12,133 nucleotides of DNA from the NCBI GenBank assembly GCA_048498155.1, contig JBEHYN010000057.1:1-12133 (forward strand), read 5' to 3'. The position numbers and the translations under genes were made by a program. Positions 1 to 6,135 of this stretch are shown in pieces. The DNA is from BOG-938 sp048498155. GTDB lineage: Bacteria > Pseudomonadota > Alphaproteobacteria > Caulobacterales > Caulobacteraceae. Below the pieces are notes generated by a model. The model was not told the origin of the DNA and did no database searches. It worked only from the letters and a program-made list of their open reading frames with translations. Each line of letters begins with the position of its first letter. Position 1 is the stretch's first letter.

Positions 1-1451
1 GCGCCTATTTCGCCACCACTGGCTGGACCGGCGCCAATGTGCCGGGCCTGCCCGGTCCCGATACGATGTGGACAGCGCCGGCCGGCGCTGCGCTGGGACC
101 CGGCCGCCCGGTCGTCCTGACCTATGACAATGGCCAGGGCCTTGTTTTCAGCCGCACCCTTTCGGTGGACGCCGACTACATGTTCACCCTGTCTGACCAA
201 GTCGCCAACCATGGCTCAGCCGCGGTGGCGCTTGCGCCCTATGGCTCAGTCCAGCGCCAGTGCATCGCCGACGCCCAGCACAAGGATCCTTGCCTGGACG
301 ACGGGGCTCCGCGCAGCGGCGTGGTGCACGAGGGCTATATCGGCTGGCTGGGCGACCAATTGCGCCTGAAGAAGTACCACGACTGGATCAAGGCCGACTC
401 CACCACCATCGCCTCCACCGGCGGCTGGCTAGGCGTCACCGACAAGTACTGGATGGCCTCGCTGATCCCCGACCAGCATCAGACGGTGCAAGGCACGTTC
501 CGCGTCACACCCAACGCGGCGGCCAATGTCTTCGAAGCCGATTTCGTCGGTCCGGTGCAGACGCTGCAGCCGGGCGGGTCGATTTCGCAAACCACGCATC
601 TATACGCCGGCGCCAAGACCGTGCCGCTGCTGCAGGCCTATCAGAAGGCCCTGGGGGCGCCTCAGCTCGACCAGGCGGTGGACTGGGGCATGTTCTGGTT
701 CCTGACCCGCCCGCTGTTCACCGTGGTGGAGTTCTTCTACCAGCACGTGGGCAACTTCGGCCTGGCGATCCTGCTTCTGACGGTGACCGTGCGGGTGGTG
801 TTCTTCCCGTTGGCCAACAAGTCATACGAATCGATGTCCAAGATGAAGAAGATTCAGCCTCAGCTGAACGCCATCAAGGAACGCAACGCCAAGGACCCCG
901 CCAAGCAGCAGCAGGAGATGATGGCGCTGTACCAGACGGAGAAGATCAACCCCTTCCTCGGCTGCGTGCCCATGCTGCTGCAGATTCCCGTGTTCTATTC
1001 CCTCTACAAGGTGCTGTCGGTTACCATCGAGATGCGCCACGCGCCTTTCGTCGGCTGGGTGCACGACCTGTCCGCGCGGGACCCGACCACCTTCGTCAAT
1101 CTGTTCGGCGCCCTGCCCTTTGCGCCGGCCACGGTCATGGCCATCGGCGGCTTCCTGGACGGCCCCCTGCACATCGGCGTGTGGCCGTTGATCTATGTGG
1201 TGACCATGTGGCTGAGCATGTCCATGGCGCCTCAGGCCGGGATCGACCCAACCCAGCAGAAGATCATGCAGTTCATGCCGCTGATCTTCATGTTCTCCAT
1301 CTCCCAGGTGGCCGTGGGCCTGGTGATCTACTGGTCCTGGTCCAATGTGCTGACCATCGGCCAGCAGTATGTGATCATGCGCCGGTTCAAGGTGGAAAAC
1401 CCCATTGACGACATCATCGCGCGCTTCACCGGCAAGGCGGCGCCGGGATGA
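1..1451 (+). CDS. yidC: Membrane protein insertase YidC (5' end outside window)
   Basis: YidC/Oxa1-family insertase, which places proteins into the inner membrane alone or with SecYEG. The first full codon is at base 3 and 482 codons are visible. Gram-negative YidC is about 550-620 residues, so roughly the first 100-130 (TM1 and the start of the periplasmic domain) are missing. The first half is the periplasmic beta-rich domain. The conserved core follows: a helix around bases 756-805 with the conserved Arg (codon at 792), a charged cytosolic loop (about 815-950), then hydrophobic segments near 960-1020, 1170-1225 and 1272-1335, ending in a short basic tail. A GTG at 39 is internal, since the frame is open and YidC-like (AYFATTGWTGANV) upstream of it. 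The stop overlaps the yihA start (ATGA). In this group rnpA and rpmH usually lie upstream, beyond the window. Identification is very secure. Confidence 0.96.
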   Translation, partial: AYFATTGWTGANVPGLPGPDTMWTAPAGAALGPGRPVVLTYDNGQGLVFSRTLSVDADYMFTLSDQVANHGSAAVALAPYGSVQRQCIADAQHKDPCLDDGAPRSGVVHEGYIGWLGDQLRLKKYHDWIKADSTTIASTGGWLGVTDKYWMASLIPDQHQTVQGTFRVTPNAAANVFEADFVGPVQTLQPGGSISQTTHLYAGAKTVPLLQAYQKALGAPQLDQAVDWGMFWFLTRPLFTVVEFFYQHVGNFGLAILLLTVTVRVVFFPLANKSYESMSKMKKIQPQLNAIKERNAKDPAKQQQEMMALYQTEKINPFLGCVPMLLQIPVFYSLYKVLSVTIEMRHAPFVGWVHDLSARDPTTFVNLFGALPFAPATVMAIGGFLDGPLHIGVWPLIYVVTMWLSMSMAPQAGIDPTQQKIMQFMPLIFMFSISQVAVGLVIYWSWSNVLTIGQQYVIMRRFKVENPIDDIIARFTGKAAPG

Positions 1452-2095
1452 GCGCACCCGAGGCGGTGTTCGACGACGAGGCCATCGAAGCCGCGCGCGT
1501 ACTGTTCGCCCACCCCGTCGCCTTCATGATGGGCTGCGCCGCTATAGAGCAGTTGCCCCCGCCTAACCTGCCCGAGATCGCCTTCGCCGGTCGTTCAAAC
1601 GTCGGCAAGTCCTCGCTGATCAACGCCTTGGTGGGGCGCCACGGCTTGGCTCGCGCATCCAACGAGCCGGGCCGCACCCGAGAGGTCAACTTCTTCGTGC
1701 TGGACGAGAAGATACGTCTGGTAGACTTGCCGGGCTACGGGTTCGCCCGCGCCTCAAGGAAGACGGTCGACAAGTTTCAGAATCTGGGACGGGCCTATCT
1801 ACGGGGCCGTCCGAACCTGAAGCGGGTCTATCTACTGATCGACGCGCGGCACGGCCTGAAGGGTCCCGACGCCGAGGCCTTGGACGCCCTGGATCTAGCC
1901 GCGGTGTCCTATCAGGTGGTGCTGACCAAGGGCGACAAGATCAAGCCTGCCGAGCTGGAGAGAACCGTCGCGGCTACCCTGAAGGCCATCTCCCGCCGAC
2001 CGGCCGCCTTCCCTCGGGTGGCGGCCACGTCGGCGGAAAAAGGCGCGGGCCTGCCTGAGCTGCGCGCCGAGATCATCCAGGCGGCGTTTCAGTAG
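1448..2095 (+). CDS. yihA: Ribosome biogenesis GTP-binding protein YihA/EngB (YsxC)
   Basis: TRAFAC-class GTPase needed for large ribosomal subunit assembly; cytosolic. The 215 residues match the family length. Visible motifs: G1 P-loop GRSNVGKS (48-55), G2 in PGRTREVNFF with Thr77, G3 DLPGYG (93-98), G4 TKGD (160-163) and G5 SAEK (195-198). The NFFVLDEKIRLVDLPGYGFARAS stretch is typical of the family, and no key residue is missing. The ATG at 1448 overlaps the yidC stop by four bases, with an AAGG about 10 bases upstream, so translational coupling to yidC is likely. The next plus-strand gene, argB, lies about 1 kb downstream beyond two minus-strand genes, so the yidC transcript probably ends after this gene. 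Confidence 0.96.
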   Translation: MSAPEAVFDDEAIEAARVLFAHPVAFMMGCAAIEQLPPPNLPEIAFAGRSNVGKSSLINALVGRHGLARASNEPGRTREVNFFVLDEKIRLVDLPGYGFARASRKTVDKFQNLGRAYLRGRPNLKRVYLLIDARHGLKGPDAEALDALDLAAVSYQVVLTKGDKIKPAELERTVAATLKAISRRPAAFPRVAATSAEKGAGLPELRAEIIQAAFQ

Positions 2096-2107
2096 TCGAG
2101 AGCAATT

Positions 2108-2121
2108 CGGCGCCTACGCCG
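2108..2121. terminator. Weak hairpin between convergent yihA and glycine-zipper gene
   Basis: CGGCG (2108-2112) pairs with CGCCG (2117-2121) around a four-base loop, within the 29 bases separating the two convergent stop codons. There is no T-run on either side, so this is only a candidate bidirectional or Rho-assisted terminator. Confidence 0.25.
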
Positions 2122-2124
2122 CGA

Positions 2125-2604
2125 TCAGCAGTTGGTCTGGCTCTTGGCGATCTGCGAACCAGCGATGGCGCCGGCGCCGGCGCCTATGATCGCGCCGCCT
2201 TCCCGGCCGCCGCCGCGAGCCACGTTGGAGCCGACCACGGCGCCGAAGATACCGCCGAGCAGTCCTCCCGCAAGCTCATTGCCCTTGCGCTGATCGCGGC
2301 AGGCTTGACGCGTTTCTCGGTTGTTCCAATAGCGGCTCGAGGCGCCGTTGCCATAACGGGAGTCATAATCGCGCCGCTGATTCTCATAGTCCGATTGAGA
2401 ATATTGACGATTTTGATGGGCGCGCTGGTAGTCCATGTAGCGATCGTATGAGCCTGGGCCATATTGCTGCTCGTAAGCGCGTCGTTCGTCGTAGCCGCCG
2501 CCTTGGCCGTAAGGCTGGGCCACGGCCATGGCCGCAGGGGCCGCCGCCGTCAACAGCGCGGCCATGCCCAGGGCTAAGTGGCGCATGCGAATTGATCTGT
2601 TCAT
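2125..2604 (-). CDS. Secreted Tyr-rich glycine-zipper 2TM-domain protein
   Basis: Predicted exported envelope protein of 159 residues; cellular role unknown. Residues 1-29 form a signal peptide (MNRSIRMRHLALGMAALLTA, then an Ala-rich stretch) with likely cleavage after AVA29. Residues 30-97 are a hydrophilic, repeat-like segment rich in Tyr, Gln, Arg and Asp (for example YDRYMDYQ). Residues 102-152 form the glycine zipper: CRDQRKGNELAGGLLGGIFG, then GAIIGAGAGAIAGSQIA, as in Rick_17kDa/glycine-zipper 2TM proteins. Cys102 and the C-terminal Cys159 bracket the zipper. The frame stays open upstream to a GTG at 2703, but those residues do not look like a leader. I chose the ATG at 2604 because it starts the signal peptide; GAG lies 8-10 bases upstream. 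ATGs at 2616 and 2586 are alternatives. It is transcribed against yihA, next to a second membrane/stress-type gene. Confidence 0.8.
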   Translation of the reverse strand: MNRSIRMRHLALGMAALLTAAAPAAMAVAQPYGQGGGYDERRAYEQQYGPGSYDRYMDYQRAHQNRQYSQSDYENQRRDYDSRYGNGASSRYWNNRETRQACRDQRKGNELAGGLLGGIFGAVVGSNVARGGGREGGAIIGAGAGAIAGSQIAKSQTNC

Positions 2605-2705
2605 CTGAGGTCTCATTGGGTTGCCGGGACGAGTGCCCGCCCTATCAAACGAACGGGACGGGCAATCGCTCCAAGGGGCCGAGTTTTCGGAAGGATCGTC
2701 CACGG

Positions 2706-2960
2706 CTAACCGCGCCGGACCGCCCGCAAAATAAGCAGCAATAACGATGCGCCGACTGCGGCGGTGATGATCGCCGAGATCCAGCCGCTGCCCACCTGGA
2801 TATTCAGCACCCCGGCCAACCAGCCGCCGATGAAGGCGCCGACGATGCCGACCACGATATCCCCGAGCAGGCCAAAGCCACCGCCCTTAACGAATGTTCC
2901 GGCCAGCCAGCCGGCGATCGCGCCGATGACAAGCCAAGCCAGCAAGCTGTGGGAATCCAT
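2706..2960 (-). CDS. GlsB/YeaQ/YmgE family stress-response membrane protein
   Basis: Small inner-membrane protein of 84 residues, the usual size of the transglycosylase-associated-protein family (E. coli YeaQ/YmgE, enterococcal GlsB). Members are often induced by general stress, but the molecular function is unknown. Three hydrophobic segments are visible (about 7-22, 32-52 and 60-79), with family-typical glycine patterns: IGAIAGWLAG, then VKGGGFGLLGDIVVGIVGAF and IGGWLAG, ending in basic RAVRRG. The frame is open to 3080. I chose the ATG at 2960 because it begins the family's N-terminus and has a GGGCGG ribosome-binding site about 5 bases upstream. The leader holds a perfect 8-bp hairpin (2991-3010). 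Its stop lies 101 bases upstream of the glycine-zipper start, so the two may or may not be cotranscribed. Confidence 0.88.
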   Translation of the reverse strand: MDSHSLLAWLVIGAIAGWLAGTFVKGGGFGLLGDIVVGIVGAFIGGWLAGVLNIQVGSGWISAIITAAVGASLLLLILRAVRRG

Positions 2961-2990
2961 TGTTCCGCCCTTTGTGTGGTGTTTGACGTG

Positions 2991-3010
2991 GGCGGCGATC
3001 ATTCGCCGCC
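2991..3010. promoter_or_regulatory. Perfect 8-bp inverted repeat in the glsB-like leader
   Basis: GGCGGCGA (2991-2998) and TCGCCGCC (3003-3010) are perfect reverse complements around TCAT. On the minus strand it lies about 30-50 bases before the ATG of the GlsB-like gene, within the 180-base divergent spacer shared with argB. It could be an RNA hairpin in the 5' leader or a dimeric repressor operator; no T-run follows on either strand. Confidence 0.55.
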
Positions 3011-3140
3011 ACATGGTTAAGCTGCCTACGGCGGATTTGTTCCTTCGAGTAAAATGGACACCGACGCTCGAGGGTGACAAATCGCGCGCTTGCCGTTAAT
3101 GCCAGCGCGCATCCTCGCGGCCAGCCAGGGACCCGCCCCA

Positions 3141-4055
3141 ATGACCGATAACGCCAACGAAGGCGGATGGGCGACAGCCAAGACCTTGGCCGAAGCCCTG
3201 CCTTATATCCAGCTCTACGACCGCGAAACCGTGGTCATTAAATACGGCGGCCACGCCATGGGCGAGGACGAGGTTGCGCGCCAGTTCGCCGCCGACGCCG
3301 TGCTGCTCAAGCTCTTGGGCCTGCATCCGGTGATCGTGCATGGCGGCGGGCCGCAGATCAGCCGGATGCTGAAGAAGGCCGGCGTGGAGTCCACCTTCAT
3401 CGACGGCCTGCGCGTGACCGACGCTCCGACAATGGAAGTGGCCGAGATGGTGCTCTCTGGCGCCATCAACAAGGAGATCGTCAACTTCATCAACCAGGCC
3501 GGGGCCGAGGCCGACGTTCGCGGCGTGGGCCTGTCGGGCAAGGACGCGCGGTTGATCACGGTGGACAAAGCCACCAAGGTCAAGCGCAACGCCGATACCG
3601 GCCTGGAGGAGATCATCGACCTGGGCTTCGTGGGCGAGCCGCGCCACATCGACCCCCAGATCATCAAGGCCCTGATCGAGGCCAAGGAAGACTATGTGCC
3701 CGTGGTGGCGCCCATCGGGGTGTCCGATGAAGGCGAGACCTACAACATCAACGCCGACACCGTGGCCGGGGCCCTAGCTGGGGCCCTGGGCGCCAAGCGC
3801 ATGCTGCTGTTGACCGATGTGCGCGGGGTGCTGGGCAAGGATGGCGAGTTAATCCGCAGCATGACCGTAGCCGAAGCAGTGGAGGCCATAGCCTCGGGCG
3901 TGGCCACTGGAGGCATGATCCCCAAGCTGGAGACCGCCATCGCTGCGGTTCAGGCCGGGGTCGAGGCCGTCGTCATCCTGGACGGGCGCCAGCCTCACGC
4001 CATGCTGGCCGAACTGTTCAGCGAAAGCGGCTACGGCACCCTGATCAGGGCATGA
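3141..4055 (+). CDS. argB: Acetylglutamate kinase ArgB
   Basis: Phosphorylates N-acetyl-L-glutamate with ATP, the second step of arginine synthesis; cytosolic amino-acid-kinase fold, 304 residues. Visible: ATP-site Lys34 in VVIKYGGHAM, HGGGPQ (67-72), the substrate-binding Arg91 region (DGLRVTD), NINAD (202-206), LLTDVRGVLGKDG (223-235) and GGMIPK with Lys262. The N-terminal helix (TAKTLAEALPYIQ, 12-24) and the C-terminal GYGTLIRA resemble hexameric arginine-inhibited NAG kinases, so feedback inhibition by arginine is likely (inference). The frame opens earlier (TTG 3090, ATG 3099). ATG 3141 is preferred because AGGGA lies about 9 bases upstream and MTDN...GWATAKTLAEALP is the family's usual beginning. 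The stop overlaps the next gene by ATGA. Confidence 0.97.
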   Translation: MTDNANEGGWATAKTLAEALPYIQLYDRETVVIKYGGHAMGEDEVARQFAADAVLLKLLGLHPVIVHGGGPQISRMLKKAGVESTFIDGLRVTDAPTMEVAEMVLSGAINKEIVNFINQAGAEADVRGVGLSGKDARLITVDKATKVKRNADTGLEEIIDLGFVGEPRHIDPQIIKALIEAKEDYVPVVAPIGVSDEGETYNINADTVAGALAGALGAKRMLLLTDVRGVLGKDGELIRSMTVAEAVEAIASGVATGGMIPKLETAIAAVQAGVEAVVILDGRQPHAMLAELFSESGYGTLIRA

Positions 4056-4717
4056 GTGCGGATCTGACGCGCGTCGATATCTGGCTGTTCGATCTGGATA
4101 ACACCCTGTATCCGCCCGAGGCGGAGCTGATGAATCTGATCGCCGACCGCATGACCCATTTTGTGGCGCGCGAGACCGGCCTGCCACGCGATCAGGCCTT
4201 CATCTTGCAAAAGAAGTATCTGCACGAGCACGGCACCACCCTGGCCGGGCTGATGGCCCACCACGGTGTCGATCCCGAGGCGTTCTTGAACGAGGTGCAT
4301 GACGTTTCAATGTCCGGTCTCCTGCCCGACCCGGATTTGCGCGACGCCATCGCCGCCCTGCCCGGCCGACGCCTGGTGTTCACCAATGGCGACAAGCGAC
4401 ACGCCGACCGGGTGCTGGCCAAGCTGAAACTGGACGATCTGTTCGAGGACATCTTTCACATCGCCCTGGCCGACTATATCCCCAAGCCCCACCCCCAGAC
4501 CTTCGCCCGGATGATCCAGGCCCACGATGTGGACCCGGCTCGCGCCGCCTTCTTCGAGGACAGCCCGCGTAATCTGAAACCGGCTTTCGATCTGGGCATG
4601 ACGACCATTTTGGTCGGACCTGAAGCCTTGCCGTCCGACGATGCTTTCGTGCATCACCGCACCGATAACCTCGCTGCCTTCCTCAAGGCCGCCCGCACCC
4701 AGGAGACCCGCCCATGA
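4052..4717 (+). CDS. HAD-superfamily pyrimidine 5'-nucleotidase-like hydrolase
   Basis: HAD subfamily IA phosphatase of 221 residues, resembling the pyrimidine 5'-nucleotidase (yeast Sdt1-like) group. Probably dephosphorylates a small phosphorylated metabolite in the cytosol; the substrate cannot be read from sequence. Catalytic motifs are complete: motif I DLDNT (Asp14 nucleophile, Asp16 acid/base) followed by LYPPEAEL, motif II TNG (111-113), motif III Lys145 in IPKPHPQTF, and motif IV EDS (Glu169-Asp170). The cap domain (about 25-95) is helical. It overlaps argB upstream and dapD downstream by ATGA, so it is coupled to both. Its place between an arginine and a lysine/DAP gene suggests housekeeping or metabolite repair rather than a dedicated step in either pathway (inference). 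Confidence 0.9.
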   Translation: MSADLTRVDIWLFDLDNTLYPPEAELMNLIADRMTHFVARETGLPRDQAFILQKKYLHEHGTTLAGLMAHHGVDPEAFLNEVHDVSMSGLLPDPDLRDAIAALPGRRLVFTNGDKRHADRVLAKLKLDDLFEDIFHIALADYIPKPHPQTFARMIQAHDVDPARAAFFEDSPRNLKPAFDLGMTTILVGPEALPSDDAFVHHRTDNLAAFLKAARTQETRP

Positions 4718-5538
4718 GCGATCTTCAGCCCGTCATCGAAGCCGCCTGGGACGCCCGCGACGGCGTGAGCGCCGCAACCACGGGCCCCGTGCGCGATGCG
4801 GTGGACGCCGCCCTGGCGCTGCTGGACTCCGGTCAGGCGCGGGTGGCGCAAAAGGTCGGCAACGACTGGATCGTGAACCAGTGGCTGAAGAAGGCCGTGC
4901 TGCTGTCCTTCCGCCTGAACCCCAACAGCGTCATGGGCGCCGATGCGGGCGGGACCGGCCCCTGGTTCGACAAGGTCGCCACCAAGTTCACCGGCTGGGG
5001 CCAGGCTGAGTTCGAAGCGGCCGGCTTTCGCGCCGTGCCCGGCGCCTTGGTTCGCAAGGGCGCCTTTGTGGCCAAGAACGCGGTGCTGATGCCGTCCTTC
5101 GTCAATATCGGCGCATATGTGGGCGAAGGGACCATGGTCGACGGCTGGTCCACCGTCGGCTCCTGCGCCCAGATCGGTAAGAACGTGCACCTGTCCGGCG
5201 GCGTGGGCATCGGCGGGGTGCTGGAGCCCCTGCAGGCCAACCCCACCATCATCGAGGACGACTGCTTCGTCGGCGCCCGCTCCGAAGTGGCCGAAGGCGT
5301 GATCGTGCGCCAGGGGGCAGTGCTGTCCATGGGCGTCTACCTCGGCGCCTCCACCAAGATCATCGACCGCGCCACCGGCGAAGTGTTCCGCGGCGAGGTG
5401 CCGCCCTATGCTGTGGTGGTGCCGGGGACTCTTCCGTCAGTGAACGGAGGACCGGGGTTGTACTGCGCCGTGATCGTCAAGCACGTGGACGCTCAGACGC
5501 GGGCCAAGACATCTACGAATGAGCTGCTAAGGGATTAG
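4714..5538 (+). CDS. dapD: 2,3,4,5-tetrahydropyridine-2,6-dicarboxylate N-succinyltransferase DapD
   Basis: Transfers succinyl from succinyl-CoA to tetrahydrodipicolinate in the succinylase route to meso-diaminopimelate and lysine; soluble trimer. The 274 residues equal the E. coli enzyme's length. The N-terminal helical part includes RLNPNSVMG. The left-handed beta-helix of hexapeptide repeats spans about 110-235, with the hallmark GTMVDGWSTVGSCAQIG (139-155; Asp143 matches the proposed catalytic Asp), SGGVGIGGVLEPLQANP (161-177) and EDDCFVGARSEV (181-192). The C-terminus has GTLPSVNGGPGLYCAVIVK. The ATG overlaps the HAD stop and is preceded by AGGAG at 4701-4705, eight bases upstream, so it has a strong ribosome-binding site of its own besides coupling. 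dapE, often next, is not in the window. Confidence 0.97.
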   Translation: MSDLQPVIEAAWDARDGVSAATTGPVRDAVDAALALLDSGQARVAQKVGNDWIVNQWLKKAVLLSFRLNPNSVMGADAGGTGPWFDKVATKFTGWGQAEFEAAGFRAVPGALVRKGAFVAKNAVLMPSFVNIGAYVGEGTMVDGWSTVGSCAQIGKNVHLSGGVGIGGVLEPLQANPTIIEDDCFVGARSEVAEGVIVRQGAVLSMGVYLGASTKIIDRATGEVFRGEVPPYAVVVPGTLPSVNGGPGLYCAVIVKHVDAQTRAKTSTNELLRD

Positions 5539-5564
5539 GCGGAGCGAAAGCTTCACCGGGGACT

Positions 5565-5579
5565 GCGAGCGAACCTCGC
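5565..5579 (+). terminator. Weak hairpin after dapD
   Basis: GCGAG (5565-5569) pairs with CTCGC (5575-5579) around a five-base loop, 26 bases after the dapD stop. No T-run follows, so its role as operon terminator is tentative. Confidence 0.2.
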
Positions 5580-5594
5580 CGCTTCAAAACACCG

Positions 5595-5840
5595 ATGCCA
5601 GAGTGGTCGCCCATGCTGAAAAGAGCTTTGCACCTTGGACTGCGACTATTGGGCATCGCCGTGATCATCCTTGTTGGCGGAGCGATATATCGCCTTTGGC
5701 TTGATCGGTTTGATTTACTTTCCGATCCCGAATTTTGGCCGCTGCTATTTCAGTGGTGCATCTTGCTTCCGATAGGCTTATCCGCCGGCGCGGCCTGGTC
5801 AGTAGCGTTCGACCTATTGTCGAGCAGGAAGGTTCGCTAA
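5595..5840 (+). CDS. Hypothetical small two-helix membrane protein
   Basis: I do not recognise this protein. The ORF gives 81 residues with two clear hydrophobic stretches (about 14-32, LGLRLLGIAVIILVGGAIY; about 47-70, ending in GLSAGAAWSV), a basic MLKR start and a basic SSRKVR end. That pattern fits a small inner-membrane hairpin protein. Two starts are possible: ATG 5595 (no visible ribosome-binding site) and ATG 5613 (75 residues, weak AGTGG upstream). The second fits the positively charged N-terminus better. Codons are less GC-biased at the third position than in dapD or the genes to the right (many ctt, ttg, ata, gat, ttt), which suggests a recently gained, weakly selected or non-coding frame. 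It follows dapD by 56-74 bases on the same strand and could be cotranscribed. Confidence 0.45.
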   Translation: MPEWSPMLKRALHLGLRLLGIAVIILVGGAIYRLWLDRFDLLSDPEFWPLLFQWCILLPIGLSAGAAWSVAFDLLSSRKVR

Positions 5841-5892
5841 CGCGCTTTGGGCGGCGCTCATTCCCCGCCGTCCTTCGCATGATGGAATGTTT

Positions 5893-5984
5893 TTTCGAAG
5901 GTCTGGTCCAGTCAAGGACGAGGCTGCGCCTCGCCGCGCAGCGGTGGCCTTCGGCCATCCTTGACAGGGCCTGACCGTTCGAAA
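5893..5984. repeat. Palindromic element with contiguous cloverleaf core
   Basis: The outer arms are imperfect inverted repeats: 5893-5918 begins TTTCGAA and ends GTCAAGGA; 5958-5984 begins TCCTTGAC and ends TTCGAAA. They differ by one bulged base, two mismatches and one G-T pair. Inside the 8-bp closing stem (5911-5918 with 5958-5965), three hairpins follow with no unpaired base between them: CGAGGC-TGC-GCCTCG (5919-5933), CCGC-GCA-GCGG (5934-5944) and TGGCC-TTC-GGCCA (5945-5957). Each loop is three bases. The result is a four-way junction in which every base except the loops is paired. It looks like a dispersed REP- or MITE-type intergenic palindrome; only one copy is visible here, so repeat-family status is inferred. 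Confidence 0.7.
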
Positions 5985-6020
5985 GCAGACTCGCCATGCG
6001 ATCGACGGAGCAGTGCGGCG

Positions 6021-6062
6021 AACCCTTCCCCCTCGAGGGGGGAAGGGCAGGGTTGGGGGTGT
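6021..6062 (+). repeat. C/G-rich hairpin repeat, left copy
   Basis: CCCTTCCCC-CTCGAG-GGGGGAAGGG (6023-6047) forms a long stem with one extra G, followed by CAGGGTT and TGGGGGTGT. It is an inverted relative of 6136-6180; roughly four in five bases agree by eye. A GTAG (6061-6064) runs straight into a small GGCG-CGA-CGCC hairpin (6065-6075), an arrangement reminiscent of REP elements. Such C/G-rich hairpins are common between genes in alphaproteobacteria (general knowledge, not checked here). Confidence 0.6.
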
Positions 6063-6109
6063 AGGGCGCGACGCCGCTGAGCTTGACGCTGGAGGCGGTC
6101 CGGCCTCTC

Positions 6110-6128
6110 GCGCTTTTCCAGAAAACGC
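6110..6128. repeat. Hairpin in the spacer between the two C/G-rich copies
   Basis: GCG plus TTTTC (6110-6112, 6114-6118) pairs with GAAAA plus CGC (6121-6128), with one bulged C and a CA turn. A weaker GAGGC/GCCTC pair sits at 6092-6096 and 6103-6107. Together they make the centre of the inverted pair structured as well. Confidence 0.4.
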
Positions 6129-6135
6129 AACGCGA

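Noticed and set aside
260..1408. Second plus-strand frame of 382 codons inside yidC.
   Set aside because: Arg/Pro/Gly-rich shadow of the yidC frame with no domain signature.
3037..3055. TTGTTC with TAAAAT as a housekeeping promoter for argB.
   Set aside because: The two boxes are only seven bases apart, far too close for a sigma-70 type promoter.
3090..3140. Upstream TTG (3090) and ATG (3099) starts for argB.
   Set aside because: The extra residues do not resemble the family N-terminus and lack a convincing ribosome-binding site, whereas ATG 3141 has AGGGA at proper spacing.
5893..5984. The cloverleaf shape and a TTCGAAA resembling a T-loop suggested a tRNA gene.
   Set aside because: The TTCGAA lies in the outer palindromic arms rather than in a T-loop, all three loops are only three bases, and there is no anticodon loop, D-loop or acceptor stem of tRNA size.
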